NCBI GenBank assembly: GCA_023512835.1
Contig: CM042088.1
Coordinates: 6,254,078 to 6,318,077 of the forward strand
Direction: 5' to 3'
DNA length: 64,000 nucleotides
Source of the DNA: Taxillus chinensis
Lineage: Eukaryota > Streptophyta > Magnoliopsida > Santalales > Loranthaceae
In this document: one piece after another, positions 21,661 to 31,259 of the stretch
How positions within the stretch are numbered: position 1 is the stretch's first letter
Layout of the letters: the number at the start of each line of letters is the position of its first letter
Program-made: the position numbers and the translations under genes
The notes under the pieces: generated by a model
Seen by the model: only the letters and a program-made list of their open reading frames with translations
What the model was told of the DNA's origin: nothing
Database searches by the model: none

Positions 21661-23331
21661 TGTAAGGACCCGTACCTTGAGTTAGTCAGTTTTGCCTCCT
21701 GAGTAGAGTTTTTCTAGATTTTGACCTAGTAAATGGACTCCAATGAATTCACGTGCAAAAGGAAAGATGCTTAGAATGGTGTCCTCTATCTACCACAGAA
21801 GTTTCAGGCCAAATGGACATGTATGTGAGGTGCACGTGATATGGGTCCAATTCATGTGCAAGTGTAATTGTCTTCTAAATGATGCAAGGAGGCTAGGGGT
21901 GAAGTTTGAGAGCATTTGGAGTCCATATGGAGGTGCACGTGAATTGGGGAATTCACGTGCAAATTGGCGTGCAGGCTTATTTTTGCATGGTTCCCTTGGT
22001 TTTGACATTCTAAGGAACTTTCTCCAAAGGACCATGTTGAAATTCTGAGTATTTTGGCCTATATGGGTGCGGAAAGGTGCTAACTTGTGTAATCAAAACT
22101 ACGTCGTTTTGATGCTTGGGATTCACTTAATCAAAACTACGTCATTTTGATGTTGTGTTGTCTATATAAGGAGGAGAAGCCCTCTGTTTTAGGGTTAGGG
22201 TTTGTTGCTCCACCACCGTCGCAGAGAGAGAGAGAGAGGGAAGGAGAGCTCCTGGTTGCTTGCCGGGCGTCTTGCGTGGGTGGTCGGTGACTCGTGGGTG
22301 GACGGCGTTCGACGTGGGATCGGGACTTTGCTTTGTGTTGTTGCGTTTTACTTGAGGTAGGGATTTTGTTCTTCCTAAATCCTCCTCCGTCCTAGGGTCC
22401 TAGGGCAGAATATTATATTATTTATATGTAAATTCATATAGGTGTGACCTCCTATATGAATGTTGGCCTTCAATGGCGATTTTGGTGTTTCTGTGTTTGT
22501 GTGATGCATGAAACGTGTTTGATAAAATGCCTGTACGACATGCCTGCTACATGTTTGATGAAATGCCTGTGTGAACTTAGTTGTGTGTATATGCCCATTA
22601 AGTGTTTGGTAATATGTCCGTGTGACTGGACTTGTGGTTTAGTGTATGTATGTATGCTTGGATGTTTGCTCTATGGCCTGAATGGGTTTGTGCGCTTGTG
22701 AACGGGTGCTCACCAAGTGTTTGGTTGTATGCTTGAGTGACCATGTGTGTTGTGTGCTTGACTGTGGTACTTGGCCTGAAGAGGCGGTTAAATCACTTGG
22801 CCTGAAGAGGCGGTTAAATCACTTGTGGTTAAAGTGTTAGCCTGTGTGGCAGTGGAGGATTGTAAATTGTTGATGTGGTTGTTATTATGTTTGTTGAAAT
22901 TATTGTAACACAACACTGCACTTGTACACATGGCATGTAGATGCTAGGAACATGGGATGGGTTGGGGAGACATGATCCCTACTGAGCTGTGGTTGCTCAC
23001 CCCTCCTACTGTGTTTGCTTTTTTTCCCAGGGACTTACAGGCGTTAGGTGGATACACCAAGGTGGAAGACCTTTTTTACTTTATTGTTTCGTTATTTTTA
23101 TGGGAATCGATGTAACCCCAATGGGGATGGATTAAAAAGAGAACTTTGTAATAAAGACTGACTTTGTTATTGGTTTGTGGACAGCTTTGATGGACTTTAT
23201 TTTTCTTGAATGTGTTGTGAAAGTTTTAAAATGTTAAATTCTTGATTTGTATCCTTACCCCTTTGCCCTCCGTGTGGGTAAAAGGGAAGTCACGTACCGG
23301 TTTCCTCGGGTTGGAAATCCGGGGCGTGACA
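21661..23331 (+). repeat. 5' LTR of D, mosaic of two LTR subtypes
   Basis: 1671 bp. The head to about 22090 follows the C-type LTR (TGTAAGGACCCGTACCTTGA). From the promoter to about 23070 it follows the A type, including the TTGTTGCTCCACCACCGTCG leader and the GGCCTGAAGAGGCGGTTAAAT repeats near 22778-22818. The last about 260 bp (GGGAATCGATGTAACCCC on) return to C type. Inverted G-box repeats lie at 21831-21860 and 21934-21961. Confidence 0.85.
22092..22170 (+). promoter_or_regulatory. D LTR core promoter block
   Basis: ACGT palindromes at 22092-22113 and 22130-22151 (one base more spacing than elsewhere) and CTATATAAG at 22162-22170, same order as in the other chromovirus LTRs. Confidence 0.72.
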
Positions 23332-23334
23332 ATA

Positions 23335-23346
23335 TGGTATCAGAGC
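23335..23346 (+). other. Primer binding site of D (tRNA-iMet)
   Basis: TGGTATCAGAGC, three bases after the LTR end at 23331. Confidence 0.93.
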
Positions 23347-23763
23347 ATGGTCTAGTTGGCCTAGGGTAGTGGGCGGACTTGGTTATCTTGAGTCCTTTGG
23401 AGGAGCCTGGAGGGACATGCCTGATCAACATGGTCCTCTTTGAGCCTCCAAGGTGTACTTAGGGTAGTCCAGTCTTGTGGTAGGATTTGCATGCATTGGC
23501 ATTAGGGCACTAGTTACATATGTTGTCATGTGTGAAGGATGTGCATAACATGATTATGTGTGAACTGTGCAACTCTGAATATTCTTGGAATGCCTTGGGT
23601 ATGACTACAATGTGGACTGTGCTGTGTGCAATATTGATTGATGCAATGGTTACAATGTGTGTAATGCCATGTACGGCTTGACTTGATAATGGGGTAGAGG
23701 TAGTCAACTTGTTAGTAGTCAAACGCGTTCTGACGTTTGTGCATCTTACTTCATGTAGTAAGA
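23347..23763 (+). other. D leader
   Basis: Untranslated leader like those of B and C, ending at the gag ATG at 23764. No coding signal. Confidence 0.6.
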
Positions 23764-24950
23764 ATGCCACCGAGGAGAGTGACACGTGCGTCCGGGGTAG
23801 TGGCTGATGAGTCATCTGCCCATGAGGGTCCGGGAGCGGGACCATCCGTTGGAGGGCATGCGTTGTTACTGGCACAGCTACAAGAAGGCATCCGGCTGGA
23901 GGTACGAGAGCTACGGGAGGGACTCCGGCAGGACGTTCGGGAGGAGGTGCGCCGTGAGATGGCAGCACAGCAGGTGGTGCCACCACCACCACCACCAGGG
24001 AGAGAGCTGCCTCGTGAGCGTGAGAGTTCGCTGGGTGGTGTACCGACCCGTGCGAGAGGATGATGTGGTGACACGGTTCCGAAAGGAACAACCTCCGCGA
24101 TTTAAGGGGGGGGGGGGAAGATCCTGTGGTAGGCGAGCGGTGGTTGAGGCGGATTGAGCATGTGTTCTCCTTTCTCCTGCCCCGGGAGGAGGATAAGGTG
24201 CGGCCGGCAATTCGGCGGCACCGGAGGGGGACGCTTTGGAGTGGTGGACGAGTGTTGCGGGGAGCCGTGCGGTGCAACTCATGTTTTGGGAGGAGTTCTT
24301 GCAACTCTTCCAAGATGAGTTCTTCCCAGGAATCGGTGAGATGGCGAGAAGAGGGAAGAATTTGGCAGCCTGAAGCAAGGATCAAAGACGGTACCTGAGT
24401 ATGAGCGGGAGTTCCGGAGATTGAGTAGGTTTGCTCCTGAGACCGTGGTAAGGGAGGACCTGAAGGCCCACAAGTTCACCTTGGGTCTCAGGCCAGCCCT
24501 TAGGGAGAGGTTGGCGATTCTACGCTTGAGGACCTATCGAGGCCGTGGAGACGGCCCGTATAGGCGAGAGAGAGGCCGGATGGTGGGAGGCAGGCCCATC
24601 AGGGTCGCCGGTTGCGAGTGGGCCTGATCGAGATGTAGGGTCCAAGAGGCTCAAGACGGAGGAGAGGGATAGCAGTTCTTTTCACAGTCGGGGGCAGACA
24701 TCTGCGAACCCTGGGAGGTTCACCTTTGGCGGCGGAAGACCGGGTGGTCCATCTGGGAGTCTACCGAGCAGATGCCACTGCTGTGGAGAGCAGGGTCACT
24801 TCAAAGGGGAGTGCCCCAAGAAGGACTGGCGATGCAACAACTGTGGACGAGAGGGTCATTTGCGCCGGGTTTGCGGGGAGTGGCAACAGGGGAACAGGGG
24901 GCGCGGCGTCCGGCGTGAGGAGTGATGCTAGCTTCCGTGCACCCGGGTGA
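23764..24950 (+). pseudogene. D gag, frameshifted
   Basis: Starts MPPRRVTRASGVVADE at 23764. The N-terminal region is open to about 24050, then the frame breaks at CCGTGCGAGAGGATGA (one extra base against A and B, an indel shared with C near 35955). A run of 12 G at 24106-24117 adds another break, and a further shift near 24330 (CAGGAATCGGTGAGATGG) is again shared with C. The two CCHC knuckles are intact in their own frame near 24775-24880: CHCCGEQGHFKGEC and CNNCGREGHLRRVC. It would coat the genomic RNA. Confidence 0.86.
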
Positions 24951-26223
24951 GAGACCGGCTCGTCGGTGGCAGGCCAGCCAGGCAGGATCTAGTCAGACCC
25001 GACCCCAGGGGAGGCCGGAGCGGCAGCAGACCGAGGCTGGAGGCAACCTTAGCGGGAAGCGTCCAGTGAGTGAGCCGACCAGTGGCACGGGCCAAGGGAG
25101 GGTGTTTGCGCTGGAGGCGACATACCAGGAGGAGGCTGAGCTACCACCCCCACCAGCTGAGGGTGGAGCAGGACCATCGGTGGTTAGAGGTACCCTCTTG
25201 ATCTCCCATACATTAGCTTCTGTTCTTTTCGATACGGGTGCATCATGTTCGTTTGTTGCTGAGCTTGTAATAGACGGTTTGGGGTTAGCTTGTGTGGAGG
25301 CCGCGAGGCCCCTAGTTGTGGAGTCTCCGGTGGGAGGCATGATTGAGGTACGGCGAGTGTGTCGTGGGCTGTGTGTTAACCATAGGCGAGGTGGAGCTGA
25401 GTTTTGACTTGCATGTAATGCCTTTGAGGACGTTCGACCTGATCTTGGGTATGGATTGGCTTATGGCTTTCCAAGCCAAGATAGATTGTTATCGGCGGCG
25501 TGTGACCTTCGTGACACCTGTAGGGACCTCTTGCACCCTGCAAGGGGAGTGGGATTGTGAGGTGAGTCGGGCCGGGCCAGTGTTGGACCAGTGGGGTGCC
25601 ATTACCCACAGGTTAGCAGCCCTGACCTTTGCTGAGGAGGGTAAGGTGGAAAAGAGGGTGTGGCCCGCTGTTGTGGACCAATTTCAGGATGTTTTTCCTG
25701 AGCAGTTGAGGAGTTTGCCACCTAAGAGGAGTGTGGAGTTCACCATTGAGTTGGTGCCGGGGACGGGTCCGATTTCCCAAGTAGCGTATCGTATGGGACC
25801 AGCCGAGCTGAGGGAGCTGCAGAGGCAAATCGAGGAGTTGGGGGACCAAGGGTATAACAGACCAAGTACCTCACCTTGGGGTGCTCCGGTGCTCTTTGCT
25901 AAGAAGGCTGATGGCACGCTTCGTCTCTGCATCGACTACAGGAAGCTGAATTCAGTGACAGTGAAGAACAAGTACCCGTTGCCTCGGATAGATGACCTGT
26001 TTGACCAATTGAGTGGGGCCCAGTGGTTTTCCAAGATAGATTTACGGTCGGGGTATCACCAGCTCAGGGTTAGGGAGGAGGACATCCCTAAGACGGCTTT
26101 TCGGTGCAGGTATGGGCATTATGAGTGGGTAGTGATGCCTTTCGGGCTCACTAATGCGCCAGCGGTGTTCATGCATTTGATGAACCAAGTCTTTGCCCCA
26201 TACTTAGAGTCGTTTGATGGACA
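24951..26223 (+). pseudogene. D protease and RT fragment
   Basis: Protease motif SVLFDTGASCSFVAEL near residue 100 of the frame beginning 24922; one extra base near 25365 (TGTCGTGGGCTGTG) moves the second half, [14 protein letters not shown], to the next frame. The frame then runs on through [55 protein letters not shown] and [12 protein letters not shown] to 26223. The catalytic FIDD box, thumb, RNase H, integrase and chromodomain are all absent. Confidence 0.9.
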
Positions 26224-26629
26224 TTAAGTGCGTGAGAGATATATTTTTAAGATTAAAGTGCTCGTGCGCCAAGATGTCCATCCCGACAGACTGACTTCAA
26301 GCCACTGAAAATGCAGAATGTCAAGGGATGGGTTGATATGCTTTGATTTGTAGATCAGATGCCCATACTGCATATTTGGCATGCAGTCGATCTTGGCTGT
26401 TCATCCGTGGATGGTAGTTGGCAGCAATTAATGTGTCATTAATGCATTCAACTGCTCGGGACGGCACAGACTTGCTGTACAAACCCTAGCTGACAATATC
26501 GCTAAGTGGTTGTGTTTAGGGTTGTAAGTTTGTCTCAGAGGTAGATGCCTCGTAGGTTCGGTGACTCGAAGATTTCAGTTAGCACCTGTAGAAAGTTGTG
26601 AAGTTTTGCTTCAGGCTTTATGGTGTTTC

Positions 26630-27700
26630 TGTGAGTCTACGACTCACATCTTCGAGTCTTCGAGGCTAGAGGTCATGTTGGATTAGCCTTTTATGTCACT
26701 CTGTTAACTAAAGTCTACAACTCTGCGTGTCTACGACTCTACGAGTCTGCGACTCTTCGAATAACGCTGAGAGTAACTTCTTCGAGTTCAGCTAATCTAC
26801 CTGTTATTGTAGCTATGAGTCTACGACTCTAGTTCTGTGGGTCTACGACCTTCGGATCTCTCAGTTTACTATATTTGACTAAGTGGTCTGAAAATCTTCG
26901 ACTCTACGAGTCTTCAACTTCGCTTTTCTTTCTTAGTCTTTCACAGAGGCTCATAAACTGAGTTTCTGTATAGATGCGACCCTTTAGCTACAACTCTCCG
27001 CCATCGATCTCCGAGTCTGGAAGTGTGGCAATTTCTCTATAGTGACTGTGTCCCTTGAGTCTACGAGTCTACGACTCTACAACCCATGAGTTACAGTTTC
27101 ATTTGTTTTCCAGTCATTATAGCATCGACTCTTCGACCTTCAACCTACGAGTCTACGAGTCCAGTTTTCTTAACCGTGTTCAACGGCTTCGACTCTACGA
27201 CTTTCAATCTATGAGTCTATGAGTCCGGTTTTCTTTACACTGTTCGAAGGTTTCGACTCTGCGACTTTCGATCTACGAGTCTACGAGTCCTATTTTCTTA
27301 ACAGTGTTCGAAGGTTTCGACCCTACGACTCTACGAGTCTTCGAGTCTAGTAATAATTGAAGTTCTGTTAATTAACTTAAGTATTTATGGGGACTCTACG
27401 AGTTTACGAGTCATTTAGCTTTGGTTACTGTTCTTAACACTTCTTCGTCTTTACGAGTCTCCGAGCTTATTGACACTTACAGTAATACTCTCTTTTCCAT
27501 ACTGTGACTCTACGACCTTCGACCCTGGATCTACGAGTCGCAATGTTCTGTCACTATTTCGCCTTGAGTCTCCAGACTCTACGAGTCTATGAGTCTCTTG
27601 TCAATACGTCCTATGACAGTTTCACTTCTACGAATTTTGACTCTTCGACCCTACGACCTTCGGTTCTTCGAGTCTCCAGACTTAGACTATATTTTGGCAG
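26630..27700 (-). repeat. Palindromic GAGTC/GACTC array in J 3' LTR
   Basis: Dozens of short elements of the form (TC)TACGAGTC, CGACTCTACGAG and TTCGAGTC, many forming small palindromes such as GAGTCTACGACTC. Within it, 27126-27317 holds three tandem units of 64 bp (starts 27126, 27190, 27254), each CGACTCT-CGACTTTC-ATCTACGAGTC followed by a T-rich spacer. The other LTR has the same array at about 48950-50010. Repeated palindromes in Sirevirus LTRs have been reported; the motif here is what I read. Confidence 0.85.
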
Positions 27701-27726
27701 CTTCATCAAATCCTATATTTCCAACA

Positions 27727-28010
27727 ATCTCCCCCTATTTAATGTAAGCTAACAACGGGTAAATACATGAAGTCTGAGAATACGAGTTTGATAGGCAATT
27801 TTGAATTAATTAGAAGAGATCTTTGCATGTAAAGAATGGAGGAGTTCAAATTTTTAAAAATACATACTCCTCTCGCCCATAGGCATGAAGGTTGTGTTAG
27901 CTGGCTCCTATCAAAGATAACTCCCCCTACGAACTTGCGTTAGCTGGCTCCTGTCAAAGATAACTCCCCCTACGAACTTGCTCCCCCTGAGAAATACTCC
28001 CCCTTTCTGG
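27727..28010 (-). other. Polypurine tract of J and cluster of extra tract copies
   Basis: The primary tract (sense AAATAGGGGGAGAT) touches the LTR terminus at 27726. Four more AGGGGGAG-type motifs follow: within two 43-bp tandem units 27896-27938 and 27939-27981, then near 27981-27990 and 27995-28005. Multiplied purine tracts are a described Sirevirus trait. Confidence 0.8.
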
Positions 28011-28208
28011 GGTGAGGAACAAGCACCAGAACATAAACTATATGGGAGCAAGGAAAGGAAGCACGGAACAGCAGGCAGCATAGCAAAGACAGACAGAAAA
28101 GATAACGAATAAACAGTAAGTACACAGAAAAGTGAAAAGCAAGAAATGCAGTGTACAGGGAATCAGACTACAGGACAGTTATGGGTTACATTCAGAGTAC
28201 AAGACACT

Positions 28209-31166
28209 CTATATAAATAGAAAAATAGCAGCTTGCTCGCGTAGGAGTTGACCAGGAGTCAAGTGTAACGAGGCCGCTCGACTACTCACACGATCAAATT
28301 CAGGCACGAGAGCTAGGAACCCGTTGGTAGTCAGGATGCGGATGTAATGGCAAACATAGAAGCCACAACTATGAGCATCATCCTGAGTAGGAACGCCTTG
28401 CTTAACTCGCGTAATTTCCATCGGTTTGGAGAGATGATAACCACCATATCCATGCGAGTATCCCTGCATGACACGAGTGAGAGTGCGATTGAATTCACGT
28501 AGTTGTTCACGTTGATGGAGTAGTAAGGTACTAGGTTTGGAGTCGAAGATGACGATCCGTTGGTTCTTGAAGTCAATGTCGAGAAGAAACCAGTGCGGGG
28601 ATGTGGACAAGTAAGGAATAAGCACATGATCTACCTCATTCCAGCGATGGAAGGAGTTTGCATATCGGCGACCCTGTATAATCTCGATCATTGCTGAATC
28701 CTCGAGCAGCTAAGCCTGCATGATCGGCAAATAGAGTTCCACCCTGGTATCTCTGCAAATGTGGAGAGGTAGCTTCTCGAGAAAAGACTTCTGGGCGAAG
28801 ATGAACTGAGTCATCTCTATGTTATCCATTTCTTCACTGTCATGGAGTAGTCGACAAAGATTAGATCCGGTGAAGAAGGCTTCATAGCCGCAGGTCCTCG
28901 CAGTGGTATCCCCAGCAATATAGGTGTTGAACGCAGCCAGTTCAGCTGAGGTGCCTCCAGTAGTTACTATGCGAGGTGGGGCTAAAGGTTGGTCAGCAGT
29001 GGTAGCGGTTGGTTTGGTAGGTGAAGCAGGCATGGTGTACTCAGCCATACTTGGATGTGAAGTTGAGGGGCCTGGCTAAGTGGAAGAGGATGGTTGGTAG
29101 GGAGCAGTCGGTTGCTTCTTCATGCGGGCTGCAATGGGAACATCATTATCATCATCAGAATCTGAGATGACAGTGGTTCTGTGTGCTCGCTTTCTCCCTC
29201 GCATGTAAGTAGCAGTAGGTTGAGAGTGACTTGGAGACGGTATGGCTGGCTGTGGAGTATCAACTGGTTCAGGTGCAGGTCGGTCGGATGTCTGTGGGAG
29301 TGTGTTTTTGACAGTTAGAGATATTTCACCACTGGTAAGACGATGAGATTCGGATAGAATAGCTCCCAAAGTTGTACTGAGTCCTTTGTATTGTCTCTAG
29401 TAAGCTCCCTTGAGGTCTTCACAGTGCTCCTCCAAATGTCTAAATCCATCTGTGGCCGCACTTGTGAGTGATGTCACTTCTTGCTGCACCTTATCGAGGG
29501 TACGGTCTGATGATTCAACTTGCATTTGTACCTCTTCCATGCTGGACTCCATAGTAGCCAGTCGTTCTTCAAAGGCTTGAGAAATTGATGTCTTAAGGAT
29601 GCCAGAGGAGATTAGTGTCTCAATGACCTTGCTGGCCAGAAGAACTGCTTCTTCATCCGTCAGAGAACGTGAGTGGGATGCAGCTGGTACTGGAATAGCC
29701 ATTGGAATATTGGCTGCGAACTCTTCACTCACCTGAGTGGCCACCTGAAGAATGACATGTACAGATGGTGTGGCCATCGCAGTCCCTTCCACAGTCTCAC
29801 GAACTTATGGGACAGATCCACCATCGGAGTCACTGGCTGCAGCACCAGGAGTGTCTTCTTCTTCTGCTACCTCTTCTACCACAATGCCTACCACCTCAGC
29901 ATCATGTGGAATAGTTGTGACAAGTGAGTCCACCATGATGGGAGATGGGGCAACCATTGATACGGCTTCCACTGGGTATCTACTTACAAGACCCTGCTCG
30001 ACTAACCAATTAATCAGATGGTCTCTATCTACCATCTGTTTACCAAAAGCGATCCATGCTTTTCGTATATCAGCGGGGGTCATATGAGCCTTGGCATATT
30101 CCATATAAAACTCTTCTGTCTCAGACTCCCCAATGGGGCTCAATAGTACAGGTGTAGCACCCCTATCCTCTGGGGTTTCCTGTGCTGGTGTCTGCTCTCC
30201 AACTGCAGGTTCTCTTACTTCTGCAGTATCCTTGGGCTGCTCAACAGTAGGGGTCTCCTCAAGTGCAGAATCAGTGGGGAGATGAGTTCTGGCAATGTTC
30301 TCCACCACTTCAGTTATATGTACTATTGCGGCGGATGCAGAGGAGCCCCTAGAAGTCTGTGAGACACGAACCGGCTGTCGTGGTATGTGAGTTGGGGCTC
30401 GTACAGAGCTGGTAGTGTCTCCTGCATGACTTCTTGCACCTGACTCAGTCCTCCTCATCGACTTGATCTCCAGCCGACCATCCTCATAAATACTTTTAAA
30501 TATGTATTTGGTCGGCAGTGGCACTGAGGGCCTGTTGCAGAATACGTCAGTGCACAGAAACCTAAGGACTTTGGTGAGAAGAAGTCCAAAGTGTCCCTTC
30601 TTGCTTTTGATCATGGAGTGTATCTGTGTTCCCCAGTCTACTCGTCTGCCCTGTAGAACACTGCACATGATCTTCATCTGCTCATGACTTGCAGAGTCAT
30701 AAGCCGTCTTTTTACACAGTAGGCACTGTCCTGTGACTATAAGAGTCGCCAGTGCCTGACCGGAAAAACCCATCTTCAGGGCTCCCCGACCTTGCTTTTC
30801 GGGATTGGAGTACCCAAGAAAGGACTTACACTCTTCTCTGGAAAAACTAGGAAGAGGATCAAAGGTACCTTATGGGAGTGGAAGTGCATCTCGAATTGTT
30901 TCGGCAGAGATACGAACCTCCACTCCGTGTACGGTTCCCACCAGGTCATCTCCAGCAAATGCCATAGTCTTGTACAATTCCGAGACATCTTCTATCAGTA
31001 AGTCTTGCACCCCTGAGCAGACGGATGCAATACCGGTTTCATTGAGGCGGTTTTTAAACTCGTCCAGCCAGCTGACTTTGGCGTCGCCTATGGCTTCCCA
31101 GTCGATGATGAATCCCAGGACGATGTTGCATATGTCGTTGGCCATCGATGAGCTTGGTCCTGCCAT
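28209..31166 (-). pseudogene. J third ORF: plant-transposon-like N-terminus, coiled coil, Ulp1/C48-like peptidase
   Basis: One register of about 986 codons from ATG 31164-31166 (MAGPSSSMANDICNIV) to the stop at 28209-28211, with five internal stops: TAA 30870-30872, TAA 29805-29807, TAG 29397-29399, TAG 29076-29078, TAG 28710-28712, and no frameshift I can find. Residues 1 to about 260 resemble the 'putative plant transposon protein' family (GVEVRISAETIRDALPLP ... VDWGTQIHSMI ... FGLLLTKVLRFLC). The middle is acidic/Thr-Pro-rich, then a coiled-coil-like stretch (SQAFEERLATMESSMEEVQM) and a basic region (GRKRAHR). The last about 160 residues look like a Ulp1-family cysteine peptidase: SPHWFLLDID (His, about 28595), IVIFDSKPS (Asp, about 28544), TQDDAHSCGFYVC (Gln, and Cys about 28367). 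It holds the position of the Sirevirus envelope-like gene. No signal peptide or clear membrane segment seen. Confidence 0.75.
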
Positions 31167-31259
31167 TGAGCTTGTAGAGAGAGAAAGAGACACTCGTAGA
31201 GAGATATTGTAAGGTTCGAAGTTGGTCAGGGGAGAGAGAAAGAGAGAAAGAGACAGCAA

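Larger units (their letters stand above)
21661..26223 (+). mobile_element. Chromovirus D, truncated after RT but keeping target duplication
   Basis: Plus-strand Ty3/gypsy: 5' LTR 21661-23331, primer site, gag, protease and first half of RT. After TACTTAGAGTCGTTTG the sister copies continue with GTGGTGGTG; here a few bases ending GACA are followed at once by TTAAG, the duplication that also precedes the LTR (21656-21660). The remainder of pol and almost all of the 3' LTR are missing. GACA equals the last four bases of a complete LTR, so a deletion between RT and the extreme LTR end fits. Confidence 0.9.
21125..27726 (-). repeat. 3' LTR of J, split by chromovirus D
   Basis: Two parts, 21125-21660 and 26229-27726 (about 2034 bp together), matching 48029-50055 (2027 bp). 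TTAAG occurs at both edges of the insertion. Sense terminus TGTTGG at 27726. The segment 26630-27700 is crowded with GAGTC/GACTC palindromes (see separate entry). Confidence 0.92.

Noticed and set aside
28209..28691. Independent host SUMO-protease gene
   Set aside because: It is the last part of a longer register, has no introns or own promoter, and lies between J pol and the J polypurine tract.
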